A stretch of DNA of 20,239 nt from an uncultured Eubacteriales bacterium (lineage in GTDB: Bacteria > Bacillota > Clostridia > Oscillospirales > Oscillospiraceae): positions 1 through 20,239 of the forward strand of contig UQGJ01000045.1 of the NCBI GenBank assembly GCA_900540545.1. Reading direction: 5' to 3'. Of the stretch, positions 6,542 through 13,175 are shown in pieces; position 1 is the first letter of the stretch; each line of letters opens with the position of its first letter. The notes beneath the pieces were generated by a model, which was given only the letters and a program-made list of their open reading frames with translations, was not told where the DNA came from and did no database searches. A program made the position numbers and the translations under genes.

Positions 6542-6958
6542 TTATACTTTAAACGGCGCCGTCTTCGGACTGACAATATCTCTCCAGTCCAAATCCCCCC
6601 GCTCCAGGCCCAGGATAAGCATCTCCGCCGTAGCCACGTTGGTGGCGAAGGGGATGTTGTACTGGTCGCAGAGCTTGCGGATGAACTTCACGTCGTCGTC
6701 CAGCTCGTCGGACTGGGGCTCGGTGAAGAACAGCACCATGTCGATCTCATTGTAGGCGATGCGGGCGCCGATCTGCTGGCTGCCGCCGTGCTCGTGGGAG
6801 AGGAACAGCTTCACGTCCAGCCCGGTGGCCTCGGCCACCAGCTTGCCGGTGGTGTTGGTGGCGCAGACGGTGTTCTTGGAGAGGACACCGCAGTAAGCAA
6901 TACAGAACTGCACCATCAATTCCTTTTTCCGGTCATGGCTCATCAGCGCGATATTCAT
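6542..6958 (-). CDS. Methylglyoxal synthase-like protein with altered active site
   Basis: A 138-residue MGS-domain protein. Methylglyoxal synthase converts dihydroxyacetone phosphate to methylglyoxal and phosphate. Family features present are MNIALMSHDRKKELMVQFC at the N-terminus (phosphate-site HD pair at residues 8-9), ATNTTG (33-38), QQIGARIAYNEIDMVLFF and IPFATNVATAE. However, the motif normally GGDQQ, whose Asp is the catalytic base (Asp71 in the E. coli enzyme), reads GGSQQ here, with Ser at residue 60. The later FFxDP aspartate is Glu80. Activity may therefore be lost or changed. The start at 6958 follows GGGAGG; the TTG at 6985 is less likely. It lies 36 bases after minD, probably in the same transcript. 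The 3' end is duplicated beyond element E2. Confidence 0.85.
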   Translation of the reverse strand: MNIALMSHDRKKELMVQFCIAYCGVLSKNTVCATNTTGKLVAEATGLDVKLFLSHEHGGSQQIGARIAYNEIDMVLFFTEPQSDELDDDVKFIRKLCDQYNIPFATNVATAEMLILGLERGDLDWRDIVSPKTAPFKV

Positions 6959-6994
6959 GCCGTTCACATCCTCCCTTATATTCAATCAAACAGT

Positions 6995-7735
6995 TTAATG
7001 TATCTTCATCAGCGGCACCCGTTCTCCCGTCAGCCTTCTGGCGATGTTGAGATACGCCACCGCCGCGCCCTTGCGGCTGACCAGGATGAGGGGCTGTGCG
7101 GTGTTGGCCGCTAAAATAACTTGGGCGTCCTCGGGCACCACCCCCAGCAGGGGCAGGCCGGCGGCGTCCATGGCGTCGTCGATGGTGGTCCGCAGCCGCC
7201 GCATGAGCTTGGGCTGGACCCGGTTCATCACCAGATGGATGGTCTCCAGCTGCTTTCCCAGCTCGGCCACCGTCCGCTGGGCGTCCCGCAGGGCCGAGGA
7301 GTCGTTGGTGGACACCACCACCGCCCGGTCCGCCCCGCACACCGCCAGCCGGAAGCCGGAGCCAAGCCCGGCGGGGGAGTCGATGAGGATATAGTCGAAG
7401 CTCTGCCGTGCTGTGTTCAGCAGCCCCAGCATCTTGCCCTCGTCCAGGGCCTGGGGCGGCAGCGTCACCGGCGCGGTGAGCAGGTGCAGCCCCTGAATGA
7501 CGGGGTGGGGGACGGCGGCCCGCTCCAGCGTGCAGCGCCCCTCCAGTACGTCCGTGAAGTCCATCACGGCCCGGTCGGTCATCCCCAGGGAGATGTCCAG
7601 GTTCCGCAGGCCGATGTCCATATCGATGCACAAGACCTTGTGCCCCAGGGCGGCCAGACAGGAGGCTACGCCGCCGGTGAGCGAGGTTTTTCCAGTCCCG
7701 CCCTTGCCCGACGTGACGACCACAACAGTACCCAT
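6995..7735 (-). CDS. minD: Septum site-determining ATPase MinD
   Basis: A 246-residue ParA/MinD-family ATPase that positions division (or other cargo) through ATP-dependent membrane binding. The deviant Walker A motif is GKGGTGKT (residues 10-17). Also visible are CIDMDIGLRNLD and the switch region YILIDSPAGLGSG. The C-terminus (AYLNIARRLTGERVPLMKIH) resembles the MinD amphipathic membrane-targeting helix. The start at 7735 is preceded by GGAGG with a 7-base spacer; extension to 7804 would run across the promoter. No minC, minE or divIVA lies beside it in this window. The partner gene is an MGS-like protein, so a division role is inferred from family only. Confidence 0.92.
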   Translation of the reverse strand: MGTVVVVTSGKGGTGKTSLTGGVASCLAALGHKVLCIDMDIGLRNLDISLGMTDRAVMDFTDVLEGRCTLERAAVPHPVIQGLHLLTAPVTLPPQALDEGKMLGLLNTARQSFDYILIDSPAGLGSGFRLAVCGADRAVVVSTNDSSALRDAQRTVAELGKQLETIHLVMNRVQPKLMRRLRTTIDDAMDAAGLPLLGVVPEDAQVILAANTAQPLILVSRKGAAVAYLNIARRLTGERVPLMKIH

Positions 7736-7760
7736 ACCGAACCTCCAGACTTGCGAAAGT

Positions 7761-7789
7761 ATTATATCAGGTTTTACCAAACATATCAA
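7761..7789 (-). promoter_or_regulatory. Sigma-A-type promoter of minD
   Basis: On the minus strand TTGATA (7784-7789) and a perfect TATAAT (7761-7766) are separated by exactly 17 bases, with an extended -10 TG one base upstream. The -10 box ends 25 bases before the minD ATG. The parA promoter uses the same two hexamers and spacing. Confidence 0.85.
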
Positions 7790-7813
7790 ATGATTCTTGT
7801 GCAAAATAGGTAA

Positions 7814-7929
7814 AAAGTTAACTGTCCCCCATCCCTGCCTCTCCTATTCTGAAAGAATGGGGGAGGTGCCGCCCGCAGGCGGCGGAAGGGGCGTCCTTCG
7901 TCCCGCCTGCAGGTGTCATTCTGCATGAT
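7814..7929 (-). terminator. Probable terminator region after rsmG
   Basis: The non-coding stretch after the rsmG stop contains a hairpin at 7868-7883 (GCCGCC/GGCGGC). Further downstream an 8-bp stem TCCCCCAT/ATGGGGGA (about 7825-7864) encloses a large loop, followed on the minus strand after about 8 bases by five Ts. The arrangement is not textbook, but it would separate rsmG from the minD promoter. Confidence 0.45.
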
Positions 7930-8637
7930 TTACAGCGGCGCTTTCTGTATCTTCGCCCACCGCCTGGGGTACCCCTTCGGCGTGGCCCCGGCCTTTTCCA
8001 CCACCACCACCCGCCGGTCCACGTCGGTGCCGGGGATGTGGTAGTCGTACCCGGCCAGCAGCCGCCCCCCCAGGACCTTCACCGCCCCGGCGGCGGCCGA
8101 GACCTCGGCCTCGCACCCGCTGGCCTTCATAGCCAGAAAACGCCCCCCTGGGCGTACGTAGGGCAGGCACAGCTCACACAGCACCCGCAGGTCGGCCACG
8201 GCCCTGGCGGTGGCGAAATCGAAGCTGTCCCGGAACCCCGGCTCCAGCCCCTGCTCCTCCGCCCGGCAGTGGACCCGCTCCACGCCCTCCAGCCCCAGCG
8301 CCGCGCACACCGTCCCCAGCCAGTCCAGCCGCTTGCCCAGGCTGTCCACCAGGGTCAGCTTCAGCTCCGGCGCCAGGATTTTCAGCACCACGCCGGGAAA
8401 ACCCGCCCCGGTGCCCACGTCCACCAGGGAGGCCCCCCGGAGGTCGGCGCACCCCAGCAGGGCCGCCGAGTCCAAAAAGTGGAGCCGCGCCACCTGCTCC
8501 GGGTCGGTGATGGCGGTCAGGTTCATCACCTGATTCTGCTCCAGGAGCATGGCGCCGTACCGCTCCAGCCGCTCCACCGCCCCGTCGGGGGGCGTGATGC
8601 CCAGGGCCGTCAGCCCCTCGTCCAACCACTGCTTCAT
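7930..8637 (-). CDS. rsmG: 16S rRNA (guanine-527-N7) methyltransferase RsmG
   Basis: Methylates N7 of G527 in 16S rRNA using SAM. The 235-residue length matches the family. Recognisable blocks are YGAMLLEQNQVMNLTAITDP, HFLDSAALL and the SAM-binding VDVGTGAGFPGVVLKI. These are followed by LVDSLGKRLDWL, the FATARAVADL segment and a C-terminal PGTDVDRRVVVVEKA. The start at 8637 has a G-rich Shine-Dalgarno (AAGGGGG). It follows the small membrane-protein gene by 12 bases and is probably co-transcribed with it. In many Firmicutes rsmG is next to noc and the parAB genes; here it is separated from noc by about 6.4 kb of other genes, so the origin-proximal cluster looks rearranged. Confidence 0.96.
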   Translation of the reverse strand: MKQWLDEGLTALGITPPDGAVERLERYGAMLLEQNQVMNLTAITDPEQVARLHFLDSAALLGCADLRGASLVDVGTGAGFPGVVLKILAPELKLTLVDSLGKRLDWLGTVCAALGLEGVERVHCRAEEQGLEPGFRDSFDFATARAVADLRVLCELCLPYVRPGGRFLAMKASGCEAEVSAAAGAVKVLGGRLLAGYDYHIPGTDVDRRVVVVEKAGATPKGYPRRWAKIQKAPL

Positions 8638-8649
8638 GCCCGAGCCCCC

Positions 8650-8997
8650 TTAAAAGTTGGCGATGAGGGCCGGAATACCCATCATCAGGTTCAAAACGAT
8701 GAGCACCAAACACACGGCTACCATGACCATGCACACCGGCAGCCCACCTTTGCCCTCTCCGGCCCGGTAGCGGAGGATAGCGGTGGCCGCCAGCCCCCCC
8801 AACGCGGGACAGAGCATGAGGGAGCCAATGCCCACCAGAAACTGCCCCTTGGCAAAGGAGTAGGTCACCAGCAGGGTGATGATGACCATGTAGACCACCC
8901 CCACCCAGGCCCAGGCCCGCTTCACCGGGGAGGCGTAGACCACCGGCTCCTTGTCCCCGCCCTCGCCAGGACTCTGATTTTGCTTCTCGTCCGCCAT
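8650..8997 (-). CDS. Small membrane protein with three predicted helices
   Basis: I do not recognise a family. The 115-residue product has a charged, Glu/Lys-rich N-terminus (about 1-27) and three hydrophobic helices at roughly 29-46, 53-74 and 87-111. It ends five residues after the last helix. There is no signal peptide or catalytic motif. The start at 8997 is supported by AAGGAG with a 6-7 base spacer. It lies 12 bases upstream of rsmG and after a repeat-containing 110-base gap from mscL. A role in the envelope is all that can be inferred. Confidence 0.8.
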   Translation of the reverse strand: MADEKQNQSPGEGGDKEPVVYASPVKRAWAWVGVVYMVIITLLVTYSFAKGQFLVGIGSLMLCPALGGLAATAILRYRAGEGKGGLPVCMVMVAVCLVLIVLNLMMGIPALIANF

Positions 8998-9071
8998 AAA
9001 ACGCTCCTTTTTTAGTCATAAAGGATTTTCGTAGGGCCCGGCGTCCTCGACGGCCGCCGCCATCTCGTCCC

Positions 9072-9104
9072 CCCGTAGGGGGCGGCCCTTGCGGCCGCCC
9101 GCCC
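9072..9104. repeat. GC-rich hairpin repeat, copy 2
   Basis: Second copy of the sequence at 6225-6256, here with one additional G, placed in the gap between mscL and the small membrane-protein gene and ending 5 bases from the mscL stop. It may act as an mRNA 3' hairpin. Confidence 0.7.
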
Positions 9105-9108
9105 AGGT

Positions 9109-9510
9109 TCAGGACTTCTCCTTCAGCAAATCCCTGATTTCCGTCAGCAAAACTTCCTCCTTGGAGGGCGCGGGAGGCGCCGCGGGCGCCTCTTCCTTCT
9201 TGCGGTGGAACCGGTTGATGCCCTTGATGAGACAAAATACCACCAGGGCCATGATCAGGAAATTCAAAACGGCGTTGATAAAGTTTCCGTAAGTAATGAC
9301 TGCCGCCCCCACGGTGACGCTCAAATTCGCAAAGGAGTTTTCCTTTACAAAGATGCCAATGACCGGCATGATGATGTCGGCGGTGAGGGAGTCGGCAATG
9401 GCCTTGAAGGCCCCGCCCACAATCACGCCCACCGCCATGTCCATCACGTTCCCCCGGGCGATGAACTGCTTGAATTCCGCGATAAAACCAGTCGTTTTTT
9501 CGCCTGCCAT
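9109..9510 (-). CDS. mscL: Large-conductance mechanosensitive channel MscL
   Basis: A homopentameric membrane channel that opens under tension to release solutes during hypo-osmotic shock. The 133-residue length is typical. The N-terminal amphipathic helix and first transmembrane helix are visible as FKQFIARGNVMDMAVGVIVG GAF with the pore-lining Gly/Ala pattern. The second helix is FINAVLNFLIMALVVFCLIK, and a C-terminal helix (VLLTEIRDLLKEK) forms the cytoplasmic bundle after an Ala/Pro-rich linker. The start at 9510 has a perfect AGGAGG. It begins 18 bases after the SLH/WG gene and is probably co-transcribed with it. Confidence 0.96.
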   Translation of the reverse strand: MAGEKTTGFIAEFKQFIARGNVMDMAVGVIVGGAFKAIADSLTADIIMPVIGIFVKENSFANLSVTVGAAVITYGNFINAVLNFLIMALVVFCLIKGINRFHRKKEEAPAAPPAPSKEEVLLTEIRDLLKEKS

Positions 9511-9528
9511 TTCTGCATACCTCCTGAT

Positions 9529-11244
9529 TCAGTTTTCCAGTGTGAGCAGATAAAAATAATCCCCGTCTTTCAGCAGGACCCGCCCATCGGGGCCGGGAAT
9601 ACACAGGTCGAACCGGGCGGGGAGGACCACGTTCAGCTCTGTGTCCACCAGCCCTTCCTTCCACACGAACCCGTTTTGGTACCCATAATCGCTCTTCTCG
9701 TAAAAGTTGGCATAGCCGTGGGAGAAGTCGGAGGGCCAGCCGGGGCGGCCGCAGTCGAAGGGGTGTTCCGTCCCGTCGGCGGAGAGGTAGCCCATGACGA
9801 CGCCGTCCTCGGTCTCCCGTGCAAAGGCCGCCATACCGTCCGAAAAGGGCTTCAGGAGCCCGTACGCCATGGGAATGACAAGATTGCCTTGAGGATCGAC
9901 AGCCCCATAGTGGGGGCCGCCGCTTTCCTCCCACGTGAGAATATCTTCGTTGGAGACCACACACAGCCCGCCGGAAAACGAATCTGCTTCGCCGTATGTG
10001 GCTGGTACGGCCACACGCCCCGCCGTGTCGATAAAGCCGTAACGGTGGGTATTCGGGTCCATGACCCTGGCGCGTCCCTCATGGAAAGAGGCAAGGCTGG
10101 CCCAAGCTGCCGGGATAGCCACCGATCCGTCTGGATTCAGACAGCCATACAGGCCGGTCTCGCTGTCCTGATAGCGGATGAGTCCTCCGTCGGTGCTGGT
10201 GGAGACCGTTCGGCCAGCCGGGATGCGGCCAGTCTGGTTGCCTTGGGCATCGAAAATGAGGTACCCCTCATCTTTGCTCCCGGCCAAGATCACTCCGTCG
10301 TGGATTTGGGAAACCTCCTCATAGGCGCAGGGGATGACCTCCCGGCCCTGCCGGTCCACGCAGCCCCAAAGACCGTCCCGCCGGACCGTCAGCAGCCCGT
10401 CAGGTTGATAGGCGTAGAGGGAAATATCGTCGTAAGCGGGAGGGAAGAGAATGTTCCCGTCCCAGTTCACGGCGGTCCAGCGGTTATTCGCGCCTGTGTA
10501 AAAGAGGTCGGCCTGCGCTCCGGCGATCAGCGGAGAGGCGGAGGGGACCTCCAGCCTTACCACCGTTCCCGGCAGACCAGAAAACAAGTCCGGCAGGGGC
10601 ATGTCATCCAGAGAAAAGCGCAGCCGCAGTCCCGGCTCTAGGATGCGGGCCAGCATGGCGGCGGCCTCCGCCCGGGACAGGGTGTTCTCCCTGGCAAAGG
10701 ACCCCGCCCCGTCCACGCCGGAGAGGACGCCGGCGTTGTAAAACCGCAGCACCTTTGGGTTGGCGCTGTCGGGGAGGGCGTCGATCTGGTTGATGGGGGT
10801 CAGGGCTTCCTCCGGCGTCACCAGAGCCAAAAGCCCAAACAGGGCCATCCGGGCGGCGGGGGTGTCGTAGTAGCCGGAATAGACCGCTTCTGCGCCTCCG
10901 GGCAGGGTGGAGAGGAACCGCACACTGTCCCCGTACCACGCGCCGTCGGGAATCTCATATTCCGGCCCGACCTCCAGCGTCGGGTCCAGGGAGCCGTCTC
11001 CACCCCGCAGGATGCCATAGAGCCTTGCCGCGATGACGTGACACTCAGCCACGGTGATGGTGCTGTCCGGGGAAAACTTTGCCACCCCCGCCCCCTTCAT
11101 TAATCCTGCCTCCACGCACACCTCCACGTAGGGGGCGTACCAGGCGTCGGCGGGCACGTCGGAGAAGGCGGTTGGGCCCTCCGCCGCCAGGGCAGGGGAG
11201 AGGGTCAGAACCAGCGCCAGCAGGGTTGCGGCAAAATGTTTCAC
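9529..11244 (-). CDS. SLH-domain and WG-repeat surface protein
   Basis: A secreted protein of 571 residues predicted to bind the cell wall. The signal peptide reads MKHFAATLLALVLTLSPALA. About three SLH modules follow in residues ~25-205 (VCVEAGLMKGAG, FYNAGVLSG, SRAEAAAMLARI). The remaining ~360 residues are WG-type beta-repeats such as DGLWGCVDRQGREVIPCAYE, GLYGCLNPDGSVAIPAAW and HRYGFIDTAGRVAVPATYGE. These repeats are found in surface and ligand-binding proteins of unknown specificity. I prefer the GTG at 11244 because GGAAAGGA lies about 9 bases upstream; the ATG at 11253 would abut the Shine-Dalgarno. Either start falls inside parS1 (11237-11252). It starts shortly after serS. The SLH block is paralogous to that of the PPIase at 2219-3847. 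Confidence 0.9.
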   Translation of the reverse strand: MKHFAATLLALVLTLSPALAAEGPTAFSDVPADAWYAPYVEVCVEAGLMKGAGVAKFSPDSTITVAECHVIAARLYGILRGGDGSLDPTLEVGPEYEIPDGAWYGDSVRFLSTLPGGAEAVYSGYYDTPAARMALFGLLALVTPEEALTPINQIDALPDSANPKVLRFYNAGVLSGVDGAGSFARENTLSRAEAAAMLARILEPGLRLRFSLDDMPLPDLFSGLPGTVVRLEVPSASPLIAGAQADLFYTGANNRWTAVNWDGNILFPPAYDDISLYAYQPDGLLTVRRDGLWGCVDRQGREVIPCAYEEVSQIHDGVILAGSKDEGYLIFDAQGNQTGRIPAGRTVSTSTDGGLIRYQDSETGLYGCLNPDGSVAIPAAWASLASFHEGRARVMDPNTHRYGFIDTAGRVAVPATYGEADSFSGGLCVVSNEDILTWEESGGPHYGAVDPQGNLVIPMAYGLLKPFSDGMAAFARETEDGVVMGYLSADGTEHPFDCGRPGWPSDFSHGYANFYEKSDYGYQNGFVWKEGLVDTELNVVLPARFDLCIPGPDGRVLLKDGDYFYLLTLEN

Positions 11245-11252
11245 GTGAAACA
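11237..11252. promoter_or_regulatory. parS site 1
   Basis: Perfect 16-bp palindrome TGTTTCACGTGAAACA, one base from the B. subtilis parS consensus as I recall it. It overlaps the start codon of the SLH/WG gene, so bound ParB could affect that gene's expression. Confidence 0.93.
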
Positions 11253-11268
11253 TTCCTTTCCGTCTTTG

Positions 11269-12573
11269 TTACTGCTTGGGCACCAAAACTTCCTTGCCGC
11301 CCATATAGGGCTGGAGGACCTTGGGGATTTTCACGCTGCCGTCGGGCTGGAGGTTGTTCTCCAGCAGGGCGATGAGCATCCGGGGAGGGGCCACGCAGGT
11401 GTTGTTGAGGGTGTGGGCCAGGGCGGTCTTGCCCTCCTCGGTGCGGTAGCGGATTTTCAGCCTTCTGGCCTGGGCGTCCCCCAGGTTGGAGCAGGAGCAG
11501 ACCTCGAAATACTTCTGCTGGCGGGGGCTCCAGGCTTCGATGTCGCAGGACTTCACCTTTAAGTCCGCCAGGTCGCCGGAGCAGCACTCCAACTGCCGCA
11601 CGGGGATGTCGAAGTTCCGGAACAGCTCCACGGAGTACCGCCACAGCTTTTCATACCAGTCCATGGACTCCTCGGGCTTACAGACCACGATCATCTCCTG
11701 CTTCTCGAACTGGTGGATACGGTACACGCCCCGCTCCTCCAGGCCGTGGGAGCCCTTCTCCTTGCGGAAGCAGGGGGAGTAGGAGGTCAGAGTCTGGGGC
11801 AGCTTGTCCTGCTCGATGATTTGGTCGATGAAGCGGCCAATCATGGAGTGCTCGCTGGTGCCGATGAGGTAGAGGTCCTCGCCCTCGATTTTGTACATCA
11901 TGGCGTCCATATCGGTCTGGCTCATCACGCCCTCCACCACGTTGCCGTGGATCATGAAGGGGGGGATGCAGTAGGTGAAGCCCTTGTCGATCATAAAGTC
12001 CCGGCCATAGGCCAGCACGGCCTCGTGGAGCCGGGCGATGTCCCCCAGCAGGTAGTAGAACCCGGCGCCGGAGACCCGGCCCGCCGCGTCCATGTCGATG
12101 CCGTCGAAGGACTCCATGATTTGGGTGTGGTAGGGGATTTCAAAGGCGGGGACCACGGCCTCGCCGAAGCGCTCCACCTCCACGTTGGCGGAGTCGTCGG
12201 GGCCGATGGGCACGCTGGGGTCGATGATGTTGGGGATGGTGAGCAGGATTTTCCGAATCTCCTCGGCCAGCTCGGTCTCCCGCTGTTCCAGGGCGGAGAG
12301 CCGGTCGGCGTCGGCCTTGACCTCGGCCTTGAGCTGCTCGGCTTCGGCCAGCTTGGCCGGGTCCTTTTTGGACTGGCCCATGAGTACGCCCACCTGCTTG
12401 GACTTGGCGTTGCGGGCGGTGCGCAGGTCCTGGGCGGCCTGGATGGTATCCCGGTTCTCCTTGTCCAGGGCGATGACCTGGTCCACCAGGGGCAGCTTGG
12501 CGTCCTGGAACTTCTTCTTGATATTCTCTTTGACCGCATCGGGGTTTTCCCGGATAAACTTGATGTCCAGCAT
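11269..12573 (-). CDS. serS: Seryl-tRNA synthetase
   Basis: Charges tRNA-Ser (and tRNA-Sec where present) in the cytoplasm. The 434-residue enzyme has the N-terminal antiparallel coiled-coil arm that grips the tRNA (about residues 25-105, rich in Lys/Glu/Ala). The class II core has motif 2 as CFRKEKGSHGLEERGVYRIHQFEKQE-like sequence. The SCSN/QARR block (FEVCSCSNLGDAQARRLKI) precedes motif 3, which reads LNNTCVAPPRMLIALLENN. The usual bacterial motif 3 is closer to LNGSGLAVGRTLVAILEN, so this belongs to a divergent SerRS subtype, though the invariant Arg is kept. The start at 12573 follows GAGGTGA. parS site 2 lies just upstream, between this gene and the membrane coiled-coil gene. Confidence 0.96.
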   Translation of the reverse strand: MLDIKFIRENPDAVKENIKKKFQDAKLPLVDQVIALDKENRDTIQAAQDLRTARNAKSKQVGVLMGQSKKDPAKLAEAEQLKAEVKADADRLSALEQRETELAEEIRKILLTIPNIIDPSVPIGPDDSANVEVERFGEAVVPAFEIPYHTQIMESFDGIDMDAAGRVSGAGFYYLLGDIARLHEAVLAYGRDFMIDKGFTYCIPPFMIHGNVVEGVMSQTDMDAMMYKIEGEDLYLIGTSEHSMIGRFIDQIIEQDKLPQTLTSYSPCFRKEKGSHGLEERGVYRIHQFEKQEMIVVCKPEESMDWYEKLWRYSVELFRNFDIPVRQLECCSGDLADLKVKSCDIEAWSPRQQKYFEVCSCSNLGDAQARRLKIRYRTEEGKTALAHTLNNTCVAPPRMLIALLENNLQPDGSVKIPKVLQPYMGGKEVLVPKQ

Positions 12574-12601
12574 AACGTTGTCACCTCAAAATAGATTAAA
12601 A

Positions 12602-12617
12602 TGTTTCACGTGAAACA
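12602..12617. promoter_or_regulatory. parS site 2
   Basis: Perfect copy of the 16-bp parS, starting 3 bases past the stop of the coiled-coil gene on the minus strand and 29 bases before serS. Confidence 0.93.
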
Positions 12618-12620
12618 TTT

Positions 12621-13175
12621 TTAAGAAAGGGCCTCTTTGATGTTGGCGTAGCGCTGAGCAGGGGAGAGGACCTCGCCGTCCTCGGCATCCCCAAAGGGTT
12701 CCTCGGGGAGATAGGAGCCGTCGAAGGTCTCAAGCAGCGCCCGGGCGGCTTTGTACTGCTTGGCGTCATAGAGCCGTTGCAATTCCAGCAGCTTGTCCAT
12801 GGCGTAGATGGTCTCCCGGCTGTCGGCCAGCTTGCCCTGCAAGTCCCCGGCCTGCTGCTGGGTCTCGGTCAGGGCGGCCTGGGCGCCGGCCAGCTGGCGC
12901 TCCAAATCGGCCACCTGCTCTTCCAGGGCCTCGTTTTGGGCCACCACCTCGGTCCAGGAGCTCATGGTGGAGACCGACTGCTTCAAACCCTCCATGGCCT
13001 CCTGGTTGGTGCGCTGCTGCATGAAGTAGGACAGGAGCATGAGCAGGAAGGCGGCGGCGAAGAGAATGACCAGATAGTTCATCACATGGTTGGACTTTCC
13101 CGGTTTTTCGTGCTCCGCCGCGTGCTGAAGGTGCTCCGGCTCCTGGTCGGGCTGCCGTTCCGGTTCCTGGCTCAC
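12621..13175 (-). CDS. Membrane-anchored coiled-coil protein coupled to parB
   Basis: I do not recognise a named family. The 184-residue product has a charged N-terminus (1-30, Glu/Gln/His-rich with a Lys patch) and a single transmembrane helix at about 32-51. A coiled coil follows at roughly 55-125 (Gln/Glu/Leu-rich). The C-terminal region, including YDAKQYKAARALLETF, resembles a TPR-like helical pair. The start is GTG at 13175, overlapping the parB TGA in a GTGA junction, so translation should be coupled to ParB. A small membrane gene between spo0J and serS also occurs in some Clostridia (DUF4446), but I see no sequence match to that family. A link between ParB or nucleoid and membrane is possible but only inferred. 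The orientation of the coiled coil is unclear. Confidence 0.85.
   Translation of the reverse strand: MSQEPERQPDQEPEHLQHAAEHEKPGKSNHVMNYLVILFAAAFLLMLLSYFMQQRTNQEAMEGLKQSVSTMSSWTEVVAQNEALEEQVADLERQLAGAQAALTETQQQAGDLQGKLADSRETIYAMDKLLELQRLYDAKQYKAARALLETFDGSYLPEEPFGDAEDGEVLSPAQRYANIKEALS

Noticed and set aside
5990..6755. Small plus-strand open frames opposite the T-box and element E2
   Set aside because: They are antisense to a T-box leader, repeats and the mgsA-like gene; nothing in them resembles a protein family.
8174..9964. Minus-strand open frame of 596 codons spanning rsmG, the membrane gene and mscL
   Set aside because: It overlaps three well-supported genes in another frame, and its composition (Arg/Gly-rich) is that of a frame shadow.
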